Source of the DNA: Paenibacillus caui
Lineage (GTDB): Bacteria; Bacillota; Bacilli; Paenibacillales; Paenibacillaceae
Reading direction: 5' to 3'
NCBI RefSeq assembly: GCF_019904135.1
Contig: NZ_JAIOGQ010000005.1
Span: 98,968-162,967 of the forward strand
Length of the DNA stretch: 64,000 nucleotides
Shown here piece by piece: positions 50,182 through 58,506 of this stretch (its first letter is position 1; the number at the start of each line of letters is the position of its first letter). The notes beneath the pieces are model-generated. The model saw nothing but the letters and a program-made list of their open reading frames with translations, had not been told where the DNA came from and searched no databases. The translations under genes and the position numbers were made by a program.

Positions 50182-50230
50182 ATGTTACCCACACTTGGTT
50201 AAATCACAGAGAAAGGTAGAGCTAAAGCGT

Positions 50231-51067
50231 ATGATAAACTCAAGAAACTGGATTACAGCCGGTTTAATGGTTGTTCTGATCGGTATGGTTTTGGGATCGC
50301 TATTTTTCCGTGAGCCTTCGGCTTCACCGGAACAGAAGGCACAACCGGAAAACAAGCTGACTGAACCTGTATTCACCTCTCAGGTTATGCATACCGGTGC
50401 ATTCGGTCAGGATGTATATGAGCTGCAAGGCCGTTTGGAATATCTTGGTTTTTATAAAGGCAAGCTGGATAGTCACTACGGCATTGAAACCCGGAATGCC
50501 GTTTATAACTTCCAGAAAAAATTTGGCATGAAGGCTGACGGGGTAGCCGGCTCCAAAACGAAGCTTAAGCTGTACAACGCGACCAAAAACTGGAGACCGA
50601 AAGCATCTTCGTATAATCCGAATCCGAACCAAACTGCGGGCGCTGCCAGGACAGCAAAAGCTGCACCAGAAAGAACGAATGAAGCTTTAGATTCGGCCAA
50701 TCCGATGGGACTTACCGATAACGATCTCAGGATTATGGCTAATGCCGTAAACGGGGAAGCCCGTGGCGAACCGTTTGAAGGACAAGTAGCGGTGGCTGCC
50801 GTTATTCTGAACCGGGTAAGCTCTCCGAGTTTCCCCAACACAGTGTCGGGCGTTATTTTTCAACCGGGCGCTTTTACCGCCGTCGCCGATGGACAAATAT
50901 GGCTTGAGCCAAACGAGTCGTCCAAAAAAGCGGTCCGCCAAGCGCTGAATGGTTGGGATCCTTCGGGAGGGTGTCTGTATTATTTCAACCCTGAGACAGC
51001 CACCTCGAAATGGATCTGGACCCGTCCTCAGGTTAAAACCATCGGAAGACATATTTTCTGCATGTAG
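50231..51067 (+). CDS. sleB: Spore cortex-lytic enzyme SleB-type hydrolase
   Basis: SleB cuts spore cortex peptidoglycan during germination. N-terminal signal/anchor (about residues 6-27), a PG_binding_1 domain (GAFGQDVYELQGRLEYLGFY, about 55-115), a variable linker, and the C-terminal Hydrolase_2 domain with the Glu-bearing NAVNGEARGEPFEGQVAVAA near 180. 278 residues. ATG 50231; GAGAAAGG lies about 14 bases before it, rather far, and TTG 50195 is an alternative. No ypeB follows, unlike in Bacillus, so it may be a SleB paralogue. Confidence 0.9.
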   Translation: MINSRNWITAGLMVVLIGMVLGSLFFREPSASPEQKAQPENKLTEPVFTSQVMHTGAFGQDVYELQGRLEYLGFYKGKLDSHYGIETRNAVYNFQKKFGMKADGVAGSKTKLKLYNATKNWRPKASSYNPNPNQTAGAARTAKAAPERTNEALDSANPMGLTDNDLRIMANAVNGEARGEPFEGQVAVAAVILNRVSSPSFPNTVSGVIFQPGAFTAVADGQIWLEPNESSKKAVRQALNGWDPSGGCLYYFNPETATSKWIWTRPQVKTIGRHIFCM

Positions 51068-51084
51068 CAGGCCTTAAAGCGGAG

Positions 51085-51114
51085 GCAGCCGAGATTCATC
51101 TTGGTTGCTTCTTT
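51085..51114 (+). terminator. Terminator after sleB
   Basis: GCAGCCGAGAT/ATCTTGGTTGC stem (with G-U pairs) and TTCTTT tail. The 3' arm overlaps the -35 of the next promoter. Confidence 0.6.
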
Positions 51115-51132
51115 CCTGTGGATTGGTATAGA
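51105..51132 (+). promoter_or_regulatory. Sigma-A promoter of the ymfF-ymfH-ymfI operon
   Basis: TTGCTT (51105-51110), 16 bases, extended -10 TGGTATAGA ending at 51132. About 60 bases before ymfF. Confidence 0.5.
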
Positions 51133-51192
51133 ATGGAACTACATTTTGGAGGAAACAGGCAATATCAGTCTCTTGAAAAGGGGTTTTGACTC

Positions 51193-52473
51193 TTGACGAC
51201 AACTTTGTTTGAACGGGGGCAGGTGAACCAAATCCGGATTCATGTGCTTCCAACCAAGCGTTTCAAAACTTTTGCAATCTCCTTGTATGCCGGTATCCCG
51301 CTCAGGGAAGATACGGTTACAACTACAGCCCTTACGCCGTTTGTGCTGCGAAGGGGAACAGTTTCATATCCGGAAACGACGCTTTTTCGTGAACAGCTTG
51401 AACATATGTACGGAGCCGGTTTTGGTTTTGACGTTTATAAGCGCGGAGATTATCAAATCGTGCATTTCCGCATGGATACCATTAACGATTCCTTTGTGCA
51501 GTCGGCGGATTCCTTGCTGGGGCAGTCTTTTGCCTTTTTGGGCGAAGCGGTTACCCGCCCGGTAACGGAAAGGAACGGTTTTCGTTCCTCCTACGTAAAA
51601 GCTGAAAAGGACAATGTCCGCAAGAAGCTCGAATCCATTATCAACGATAAAATCCGGTATGCTGCTGAACGGTGCATTGAGGAAATGTTCAAGGATGACG
51701 TTTATCGTCTTCATCCGCTTGGGCGCAGAGAGGAGCTAGAGTCCATTACGGAAGAAAGCCTGTATCAGGCTTATGGCAAGTGGCTTACGGATGTGCATCT
51801 GGATCTGTATGTAGTTGGGGATACAACGCTTGAAGAAGTATCTTCCCTTGTACAAAAGAACTTTAAGCTTGACCGGAAGAACTCACCTGAATACAGGGCG
51901 CAGAGCAGCGATTTCAGTCCAAAAGAAGCCCGCACCGTTGTCGAGCGGCTCGATATCAATCAGGGCAAGCTGAATATGGGCTTGCGCACGCCGATCATCT
52001 ACGGCGACGACCGTTACGCCGCCGCATTGATGTATAGCGGTATTCTTGGAAGCTATCCGCATTCCAAACTGTTCGTCAACGTCCGGGAGAAGGCCAGCCT
52101 CGCTTATTATGCGGCTTCCAGGTACGATGGTCATAAAGGACTCACCACGATTCAATCGGGAATCGAGATCGCGAATTACGAAAAGGCGCTGAAGATTATC
52201 AAGGAGCAGCTTGAAAGTCTCCGGCAGGGTGAGATCAGCGATCTCGAAATGTCACAGACTAAAGCGATGATCCGCAATCAACTGCGTGAAATGCAGGATT
52301 CGGCTTTTGAGATGATCGCCTATGATTTCAATCGCGTGCTTTCGGGCAAAGATCGTCCCGCCGAAGAGCTGCTGTCCCAGGTGGAAGCTGTGACCAAGCA
52401 GGATGTGGTCGATGCCGCGCACACTTTCCATTTGGATACCATTTATTTTTTGACGGGCCGGAAGGAGGAATAG
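51193..52473 (+). CDS. ymfF: M16-family protein without zinc motif (YmfF)
   Basis: An M16 peptidase-fold protein of 426 residues. The HxxEH zinc motif is not found where expected; instead the region reads TTLFREQLEHMYGAGF, so it is probably the inactive half of a pair with the next gene. The C-terminal M16 domain motif (NVREKASLAYYAASRY) is kept. TTG start; the next gene begins 3 bases after its stop. Confidence 0.92.
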   Translation: MTTTLFERGQVNQIRIHVLPTKRFKTFAISLYAGIPLREDTVTTTALTPFVLRRGTVSYPETTLFREQLEHMYGAGFGFDVYKRGDYQIVHFRMDTINDSFVQSADSLLGQSFAFLGEAVTRPVTERNGFRSSYVKAEKDNVRKKLESIINDKIRYAAERCIEEMFKDDVYRLHPLGRREELESITEESLYQAYGKWLTDVHLDLYVVGDTTLEEVSSLVQKNFKLDRKNSPEYRAQSSDFSPKEARTVVERLDINQGKLNMGLRTPIIYGDDRYAAALMYSGILGSYPHSKLFVNVREKASLAYYAASRYDGHKGLTTIQSGIEIANYEKALKIIKEQLESLRQGEISDLEMSQTKAMIRNQLREMQDSAFEMIAYDFNRVLSGKDRPAEELLSQVEAVTKQDVVDAAHTFHLDTIYFLTGRKEE

Positions 52474-52476
52474 CCG

Positions 52477-53760
52477 GTGGAACAAATTACTTACGACAAA
52501 CTGCAGGAAACGCTCTATCATGAGAAGATGGATAACGGGCTTGAAGTCTATGTGCTGCCTAAACCGGGATTTTCCAAAACCTATGCCACCTTTTCAACTA
52601 AATACGGATCGATCGATAATCATTTCAAGGTAGAGGGACAGGAAGGAATCAAGGTTCCCGACGGGATTGCTCATTTTCTGGAGCATAAAATGTTCGAGGA
52701 GCCGGAAGGCGATATTTTTTCAACTTTTGCGTCAAACGGCGCTTCCGCCAATGCTTTTACAAGCTTTAACCAGACGGTTTATCTGTTTTCGGCGACGGAT
52801 CACGTTTATCAAAACCTGGAAACGTTGGTCAACTTTGTGCAGCACCCTTATTTTACAGACCAGAATGTGGAGAAAGAAAAAGGCATTATCGGGCAGGAAA
52901 TCGGCATGTATCAGGACAATCCGGACTGGCGCGTTTATTTTGGGCTAATTGAAGCCTTGTACAAAGTACACCCGGTTCATATCGACATCGCCGGGACCGT
53001 AGAATCGATTGGCACCATTACGAAAGAGACGCTCTATACATGCTATAACGCCTTCTACCACCCAAGCAATATGCTTCTGTTTGTCGTTGGAGGAGTGGAT
53101 CCAGAGAAGGTATTCACGCTCGTTCGCGACAATCAGAACAAGAAAAATTACCCGCCGCAAGGGCAAATTGAACGGATATTCAAGGACGAACCCGAGTCGG
53201 TTGCTGAGTCCAAAAAGGTTACGCATCTGCCTGTTTCGCTCCCCAAATGCCTGTTCGGATTTAAGGATACCCATTTGGGCTTTACCGGCGAACAATTGAT
53301 ACGGCGCGATCTGGTTACCAAGCTGATGCTCGATTTGCTGTTCGGCTCCAGTACAAAGCTGTACCAAAAGCTTTATGACCTCGAGCTGATCTCGGACAGC
53401 TTCGGGCATGAATATAACAGCGACCCGAATTATTCCTTCTCGGCGATTGGCGGAGATACGCGCGATCCCGATCTGCTAATTGCAACTATCAAGGAAGAAG
53501 TAGCCAAATTATCGGAGACGGGCTTTAGCCGTGAGGATTTTGAACGGGCCGTTAAGAAGAAAATCGGCGGCTTCCTCAGAATGATGAATTCGCCTGAAAA
53601 TATCGCCCATGAATTTACGCGTTATCATTTCCGTGGGGGCGACTTATTTTCTGTAATCCAGATGTATGAGTCGATGACGCTGGAAGAAGTTAACGACAGA
53701 CTGCGGGAACACGCAAACTGGAACCAGCTGGCTGTTTCGGTCGTGGTGAGTCCGAAGTGA
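52477..53760 (+). CDS. ymfH: M16-family zinc protease (YmfH)
   Basis: The active partner: the zinc motif HFLEHKMFEEPEGD (HxxEH) lies near residue 65, with the downstream Glu in EKEKGIIGQEIGMY. 427 residues, two M16 domains. GTG start, 3 bases after ymfF. Pairs of one active and one inactive M16 protein often work as a heterodimer; substrate unknown. Confidence 0.93.
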   Translation: MEQITYDKLQETLYHEKMDNGLEVYVLPKPGFSKTYATFSTKYGSIDNHFKVEGQEGIKVPDGIAHFLEHKMFEEPEGDIFSTFASNGASANAFTSFNQTVYLFSATDHVYQNLETLVNFVQHPYFTDQNVEKEKGIIGQEIGMYQDNPDWRVYFGLIEALYKVHPVHIDIAGTVESIGTITKETLYTCYNAFYHPSNMLLFVVGGVDPEKVFTLVRDNQNKKNYPPQGQIERIFKDEPESVAESKKVTHLPVSLPKCLFGFKDTHLGFTGEQLIRRDLVTKLMLDLLFGSSTKLYQKLYDLELISDSFGHEYNSDPNYSFSAIGGDTRDPDLLIATIKEEVAKLSETGFSREDFERAVKKKIGGFLRMMNSPENIAHEFTRYHFRGGDLFSVIQMYESMTLEEVNDRLREHANWNQLAVSVVVSPK

Positions 53761-54524
53761 ATCAGGCTAACGGGAGAGAGAAGACAATCGGGGAAATGAC
53801 CGTGCTTGTAACCGGAGCGAGCCGGGGAATCGGCGCTAAAATTGCGGAGCGTTTCGCCACGGTCGGCATGAATATTGTGATTCATTACGGCTCATCCCAT
53901 GAAGCGGCAAATGAGGTCGCGAGAACCTGCATGGAGCTTGGAGCGAGAGTGCTTACCGTTTCAGCGGATCTGCGCAAGGGCGAGGAAATCCTGAGAATGC
54001 GGAGCAAGCTTGCGGATCATGGCCTGTTTCCCGACATTTTGGTCAATAATGCCGGGATTGCCAGGTACGGGATGCTCAGCGATGTGACGGAAGAAGAATG
54101 GGATGAAGTCATCGACGTCAATTTGAAGGGCGTATTTTTGTTCAGCCAGATTTTTATGCCCTATATGGTCAGCCAGCGCTATGGCAGAATCATTAACGTG
54201 TCCTCGATCTGGGGGATATCCGGCGCCTCCTGTGAAGTTGCATATTCCGCAGCGAAAGGCGGAGTGAACGCATTTACCAAAGCTCTGGCCAAGGAGCTTG
54301 CGCCATCCGGCGTCACCGTAAATGCGGTGGCTCCGGGGGCAGTTCATACCGATATGATGCAGGGCTTTTCACCTGAGGAAATCCGTCAGCTTGAGGAGGA
54401 AATCCCGGCAGGACGTCTGGCAACCGCTGATGAAATATCGTCGCTGGTTTATTTTTTGGCTTTGCCCGAATCGGGATATATTACCGGCCAGATTATCAGC
54501 CCGAACGGCGGATGGCTGACATAG
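53757..54524 (+). CDS. ymfI: Short-chain dehydrogenase/reductase (YmfI, FabG-like)
   Basis: An NAD(P)-dependent SDR. Cofactor motif VTGASRGIGAKIAERF, NNAG (LVNNAGIARYG), the Ser in NVSSIWGISG, and catalytic YSAAKGG. The product is 255 residues if translation begins at GTG 53757, which overlaps the ymfH stop; ATG 53796 (MTVLVTGAS) is also possible. Resembles 3-oxoacyl-ACP reductase, but the substrate cannot be told. Confidence 0.92.
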   Translation: MNQANGREKTIGEMTVLVTGASRGIGAKIAERFATVGMNIVIHYGSSHEAANEVARTCMELGARVLTVSADLRKGEEILRMRSKLADHGLFPDILVNNAGIARYGMLSDVTEEEWDEVIDVNLKGVFLFSQIFMPYMVSQRYGRIINVSSIWGISGASCEVAYSAAKGGVNAFTKALAKELAPSGVTVNAVAPGAVHTDMMQGFSPEEIRQLEEEIPAGRLATADEISSLVYFLALPESGYITGQIISPNGGWLT

Positions 54525-54677
54525 TCCGAATGCGGGAAGGACAGGACCTGTAGTAGTTATAAAGTCGGGGTTATTTACCATACCTTTTGGATAAACGGCT
54601 TGAATAATCGGCCTCCGGAAATCACATATTACGACTGTTGATTAAATTCATTCGCTAAAGTGATAGGAGGAATGATC

Positions 54678-54932
54678 ATGTCGTCGGTGCTGAGTAATTT
54701 CGACTCCTGGAAAAAGTTTCTCGGGGAGCGGGTCAAGCATGCGGAGAACGCCGGTCTGAGCGAAGAAACGATCGCCAATCTGGCCTATGAAATCGGGGGA
54801 TTCCTTGACGATAAAGTGGATCCGAAGAACGAATCAAACCGGACTCTCAAAGAACTTTGGGATGTCGGTACCGATGAGGAGCGCAAGACGATCGCCCGCC
54901 TCATGGTAAAGTTAGCCAAAAAATACGCATGA
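54678..54932 (+). CDS. ymfJ: DUF3243 protein (YmfJ)
   Basis: An 84-residue DUF3243 protein, function unknown. SNFDSWKKFLGERVKHAENAGLS at the start and ERKTIARLMVKLAKK near the end are conserved. ATG 54678 follows AGGAGGAATGATC; earlier ATGs lie in the site. 153 bases separate it from ymfI. Confidence 0.9.
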   Translation: MSSVLSNFDSWKKFLGERVKHAENAGLSEETIANLAYEIGGFLDDKVDPKNESNRTLKELWDVGTDEERKTIARLMVKLAKKYA

Positions 54933-55015
54933 GCAGCGACAGGAGCACCACATCCGGTCGTCTGAAACGCGAACCGATTTTACTTTGAAACGGTTGTTCG
55001 TTTTATGTGCGGCGG

Positions 55016-55036
55016 AGCTCCCGAAAGGGAGCTTTT
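55016..55036 (+). terminator. Short hairpin after ymfJ
   Basis: AGCTCCC/GGGAGCT with a GAAA tetraloop, then TTT. The interval 54933-55207 (275 bases) otherwise holds no gene I can support; it is AT-rich near 55090-55160, where a promoter for ymfK may lie. Confidence 0.55.
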
Positions 55037-55207
55037 CGTATGTCTTTAGGCAGATTTTCCCCCAAGCTTGCCTTTCAATTTCATTTTTTATATCATTAAA
55101 ATTGACTGTGTTCATGATCGTGATAATGCATATTTCCATATCGAATAAGCAGGAAATCTGTTTAGAGTTGTCGAATGGTTCATGAAGGAAAGAAGAGGGT
55201 GTTTGAC

Positions 55208-55975
55208 TTGAGTAAAAAGCAATGGTATCTGGAATATACAATACATAAGAACCGTCCGGGACTGTTAGGAGATATTGCCTCCATGCTGGGCATGCTGGAA
55301 GTCAATATACTGACCATTAACGGCGTTGAGGGAAAAACGCGGGGCATGCTGCTGGAAACGGATGATGAACGGAAAATCGAGCTTCTTGGAGAAATGCTTA
55401 GAACAGTGAGCAGTATCACGGTTTCCGCGCTTAGACATCCCAAGCTTGTCGATATATTAGCTGTCCGGCATGGCCGTTACATCGACCGTGATTCCGATGA
55501 TTTGAAGACGTTCCGCTTTACCCGTGATGAGCTCGGGCTGCTTGTTGATTTTTTGGGGGAAGTATTCAAAAGGGAAGGACATCAGGTTATTGGTCTGCGC
55601 GGTATGCCAAGAGTTGGCAAGACCGAATCCATTATTGCGGGAAGCGTATGCGCTATGAAGCGCTGGACCTTTGTTTCCTCCACTCTGCTAAGACAAACAG
55701 TGCGGAGCCAACTGTCCGAGGATGAAAGCAATCCCGGGAATATTTTTATTATCGACGGAATTGTCAGTACGCTTCGCTCCAATGAAAAGCACCACCAGCT
55801 CCTTCAGAGCATTATGCAGATGCCGTCTACGAAAGTCATTGAGCATCCTGATGTTTTTATGCAGGAATCTGAATATAGTTATGACGATTTTGACATCATT
55901 ATCGAATTGCGAAACAATCCGAATGAGGAAATCGTTTATGATACGTTTGTTACGGTTTACAACGAGGATGTATAA
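55208..55975 (+). CDS. ymfK: DUF3388 protein (YmfK)
   Basis: A 255-residue protein of unknown function. The N-terminus resembles an ACT domain (HKNRPGLLGDIASMLGMLEV), and the C-terminal DUF3388 part has a P-loop-like LRGMPRVGKTESII near residue 140, so nucleotide binding is possible. TTG 55208 (MSKKQWYLEY) follows GAGGGTG; an ATG at 55175 is in frame but has a poor site. Confidence 0.88.
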   Translation: MSKKQWYLEYTIHKNRPGLLGDIASMLGMLEVNILTINGVEGKTRGMLLETDDERKIELLGEMLRTVSSITVSALRHPKLVDILAVRHGRYIDRDSDDLKTFRFTRDELGLLVDFLGEVFKREGHQVIGLRGMPRVGKTESIIAGSVCAMKRWTFVSSTLLRQTVRSQLSEDESNPGNIFIIDGIVSTLRSNEKHHQLLQSIMQMPSTKVIEHPDVFMQESEYSYDDFDIIIELRNNPNEEIVYDTFVTVYNEDV

Positions 55976-56016
55976 CCAAGAAGCTTTGCCCATATTAAAG
56001 ATCAGGAGGTGATGGT

Positions 56017-56976
56017 ATGTCGGATCTGGGCCGGCAACTGAGAGAAGCGCGGATCGCGCGCGGCTTGACGCTGGAAGATGTACAGGAAATGACAAAAATT
56101 CGCAAAAGATATTTGGAGGCCATCGAGGCCGGTGATTATAAAGTCCTTCCCGGAAGCTTCTATGTTCGAGCTTTCATCAAAACCTATGCCGAAGCTGTTG
56201 GCGTCAGTTCGGATGAACTGCTAACAGAACACAAAAAGGATGTTCCCTCTCCTGACCCTGAACCTGTCATGGAGCCGGTTCTGCAGCGGCGAAGAACAAA
56301 GCCCGCATCGGAAAATAATTCGAAATGGCTCTCTACGGTTCTGATGTGGGCTTTTGCAGTCATTATTGTGGCTGTCATCTATCTGGTTGTCATAAATAGC
56401 AACAAGGGCGATAACAATAAGACTGCTGACCCGACTCCGGTAACCAGTGGGAGCGCGGCGAATCAGACGGCCGTGCCTGGAGGCAGTGCGGAAGCGAGCC
56501 CTGAGCCATCCGGCAGCGGGGCATCGGCTAATCCGAGTGAGTCAGGTGGAACGGAATCAGCGTCTCCTTCGCCATCCGCTTCGGGTGACGAGATAAATAG
56601 CAGCTCCCTGCCGCCTGTGACGGACGGAGTGACTGTTACGGAAAACGGCAGAAAAGGCAGTGCCGCAGTGTTCGATGTGCAAAGTCCTGACAATGCCCCG
56701 GTGCAGGTTCAAATCAATGCTTCCGGCCAAAGCTGGGTGGAAGTGCGCCGTGGAGACAGCAGCGGTGAAAAGCTTTTCTTTGACAACACTAAAGAAGGCG
56801 ACGTACTCACTTACGATCTGGATAGCCAAGGGCTGTTCATTAAATCGGGCGCTTCCTCCAAGACGGTAATCACCGTCGGGGGACAAACCGTAGAGGACGG
56901 CCGGAATACATCCAAAATTCAGCTTAATCTGGCAGGTGCCGGAGACAGCTCGAGCAGCGAGACGACCACGCCGTAA
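56017..56976 (+). CDS. rodZ: RodZ-family cytoskeletal/helix-turn-helix protein (YmfM)
   Basis: RodZ links MreB to the cell-wall machinery. HTH domain (about residues 1-75; LREARIARGLTLEDVQEMTK), one membrane segment (about 108-128), Ser/Gly/Pro-rich linker, and a C-terminal DUF4115 domain (about 215-300; QSWVEVRRGDSSGEKLFFD). 319 residues. ATG follows AGGAGGTGATGGT. Confidence 0.93.
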   Translation: MSDLGRQLREARIARGLTLEDVQEMTKIRKRYLEAIEAGDYKVLPGSFYVRAFIKTYAEAVGVSSDELLTEHKKDVPSPDPEPVMEPVLQRRRTKPASENNSKWLSTVLMWAFAVIIVAVIYLVVINSNKGDNNKTADPTPVTSGSAANQTAVPGGSAEASPEPSGSGASANPSESGGTESASPSPSASGDEINSSSLPPVTDGVTVTENGRKGSAAVFDVQSPDNAPVQVQINASGQSWVEVRRGDSSGEKLFFDNTKEGDVLTYDLDSQGLFIKSGASSKTVITVGGQTVEDGRNTSKIQLNLAGAGDSSSSETTTP

Positions 56977-57010
56977 TGGCTGGAGTTGGAATAACCGTAT
57001 TTGTTTAAAG

Positions 57011-57052
57011 ATCAGGTGCTCTTTCGCTTTAGGCGAAGGGCGCCTGATTTTG
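57011..57052 (+). terminator. Rho-independent terminator after rodZ
   Basis: ATCAGGTGCTCTTTCGC/GCGAAGGGCGCCTGAT long stem, loop TTTA, then TTTTG. Confidence 0.8.
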
Positions 57053-57115
57053 CGTTATCCGTCGTTACTCGGCAACTTGAGGCTTTGGAAAATGGACTTA
57101 AGTGACTGTTTTTTC

Positions 57116-57121
57116 TATAAT
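57116..57121 (+). promoter_or_regulatory. -10 element before yajQ
   Basis: TATAAT at 57116-57121, 35 bases before the ATG. The -35 17 bases upstream (TGGACT) is weak. Confidence 0.4.
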
Positions 57122-57156
57122 AAAAGAACCAATTCAGAGAAAAGGAATGTGATTCT

Positions 57157-57648
57157 ATGGCTTCCGAAAATTCATTTGATATTGTCTCCAAAGTGGACAT
57201 GCAGGAGCTGAATAATGCGATTCATCAGACAGAGCGCGAAATTGAGACGCGTTTTGATTTTAAGGGCAGCAAATGCAGCCTGACTTTGGAAAAGGATGCT
57301 CTCGTTGTTGTAGCGGATGACGATTACAAGCTGGGAGCGGTACTTGACATTTTGCAATCCAAAATGATCAAACGCGGGCTGCCGATCAAAAATCTGGATT
57401 ACGGCAAAATCGAGCCCGCTTCGATGGGAACCGTCCGTCAGCGTGTGAAGCTGAAACAGGGAATCGATCAGGACACCGCCAAAAAAATTAATGTGCTGAT
57501 CCGCGATTCCAAGCTGAAGGTTAAAAGTCAGATTCAGGGCGATCAAATTCGGGTAACCGGAAAAAGCCGGGATGACCTGCAATCGGTCATAGCATTATTG
57601 CGCAACTCGGACATTCCGCTCGATCTTCAGTTTGCGAATTATAAATAA
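57157..57648 (+). CDS. yajQ: YajQ-family nucleotide-binding protein
   Basis: YajQ family, DUF520; some members bind c-di-GMP or nucleic acids. 163 residues: [29 protein letters not shown], and [20 protein letters not shown] near the C-terminus. Single-gene unit between two hairpin regions. ATG after AAAGGAATG. Function in Firmicutes not established. Confidence 0.94.
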   Translation: MASENSFDIVSKVDMQELNNAIHQTEREIETRFDFKGSKCSLTLEKDALVVVADDDYKLGAVLDILQSKMIKRGLPIKNLDYGKIEPASMGTVRQRVKLKQGIDQDTAKKINVLIRDSKLKVKSQIQGDQIRVTGKSRDDLQSVIALLRNSDIPLDLQFANYK

Positions 57649-57708
57649 TGCGGGTACATAGCCTCCTTGCCAAGCCCTGATACACGCTTTTAGGAGGCCT
57701 CCTGCTCT

Positions 57709-57738
57709 TTGACTCTTGCCTGTGACGTATAATATACT
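57709..57738 (+). promoter_or_regulatory. Sigma-A promoter of pgsA
   Basis: TTGACT (57709-57714), 18 bases, TATACT (57733-57738). An overlapping TATAAT lies 5 bases upstream. Leader of about 115 bases. Confidence 0.65.
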
Positions 57739-57789
57739 TATTAGGATATATCTGGTTCATCTAGTCTGACATCCAATGGGGGAAACGTC

Positions 57790-57864
57790 GTGAACGACAT
57801 ATTGACAATTCTGGAAAGGCAGCAGAAAAGAAATCGGACTACCTGCGGGGAGGTTTATCTGTGA
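57790..57864 (+). CDS. Small leader ORF overlapping pgsA (24 aa)
   Basis: GTG 57790 is preceded by GGGGGAAACGTC, a possible ribosome site. It encodes MNDILTILERQQKRNRTTCG and ends at TGA 57862-57864, in the GTGA that also holds the pgsA start. No similarity recognised. It fits a translationally coupled leader, but could be chance in so short a frame. Confidence 0.4.
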   Translation: MNDILTILERQQKRNRTTCGEVYL

Positions 57865-58439
57865 ACTTGCCTAATAAAATCACATTATCCCGTATTTTTT
57901 TGATACCGTTGATGCTCGTTTTTCTTCTTATCGACGAAAAGCATTTTTATACGATGCAATGGGGAGTTTACAGCTTGCCCGTAAATCAACTGATTGCAGC
58001 TATATTGTTTATTGTTGCGGCAAGTACGGACGGGATTGACGGATATCTGGCCCGCAAGAACAATATGGTGACCAATCTGGGCAAGCTGCTGGACCCGCTC
58101 GCTGACAAGCTGCTTGTCGCAGCCGTCCTCATTTCGCTGGTAGCATTGGGCAAATGTGATGCTTGGATCGCCGTCGTTATTATCAGCCGCGAGTTCGCGG
58201 TAACCGGGCTTCGCGAGGTCGCCCTTCTGGACGGTTCCGTTATTGCGGCCAGCAAGTGGGGAAAAGCTAAGACATTTACGCAAATTGTGGCCATCAGCGC
58301 ACTTATGCTTAACAATTTTCCGTTCGAATGGATGCATATCCCGTTCGACGATATTGCAATCTGGCTTGCCGCTATCATAACGATCTACTCTGGAATTGAT
58401 TATTTTGTGAAGAACAAAAAAATTCTTTCCTTGTCCTAA
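57861..58439 (+). CDS. pgsA: CDP-diacylglycerol-glycerol-3-phosphate 3-phosphatidyltransferase
   Basis: PgsA makes phosphatidylglycerophosphate, the precursor of PG and cardiolipin; it uses the CDP-DAG made by CdsA (upstream in the window). CDP-alcohol motif DGIDGYLARKN, then GKLLDPLADK (DGxxAR, x8, G, x3, D, x3, D). Membrane segments throughout its 192 residues. GTG 57861 follows GGGGAGG by 7 bases. Confidence 0.95.
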   Translation: MNLPNKITLSRIFLIPLMLVFLLIDEKHFYTMQWGVYSLPVNQLIAAILFIVAASTDGIDGYLARKNNMVTNLGKLLDPLADKLLVAAVLISLVALGKCDAWIAVVIISREFAVTGLREVALLDGSVIAASKWGKAKTFTQIVAISALMLNNFPFEWMHIPFDDIAIWLAAIITIYSGIDYFVKNKKILSLS

Positions 58440-58506
58440 GTGTACCTGTCTATAAAAATCGTTGAATATGAATTGAATATTATTGCAGTGAAGGGGACTG
58501 ACACAG

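Noticed and set aside
50016..50219. 67-codon ORF with a hydrophobic stretch between spoIIIE and sleB
   Set aside because: Its GTG lies in the loop and 3' arm of the spoIIIE terminator, it runs through the sigma-G promoter, and it has no ribosome site.
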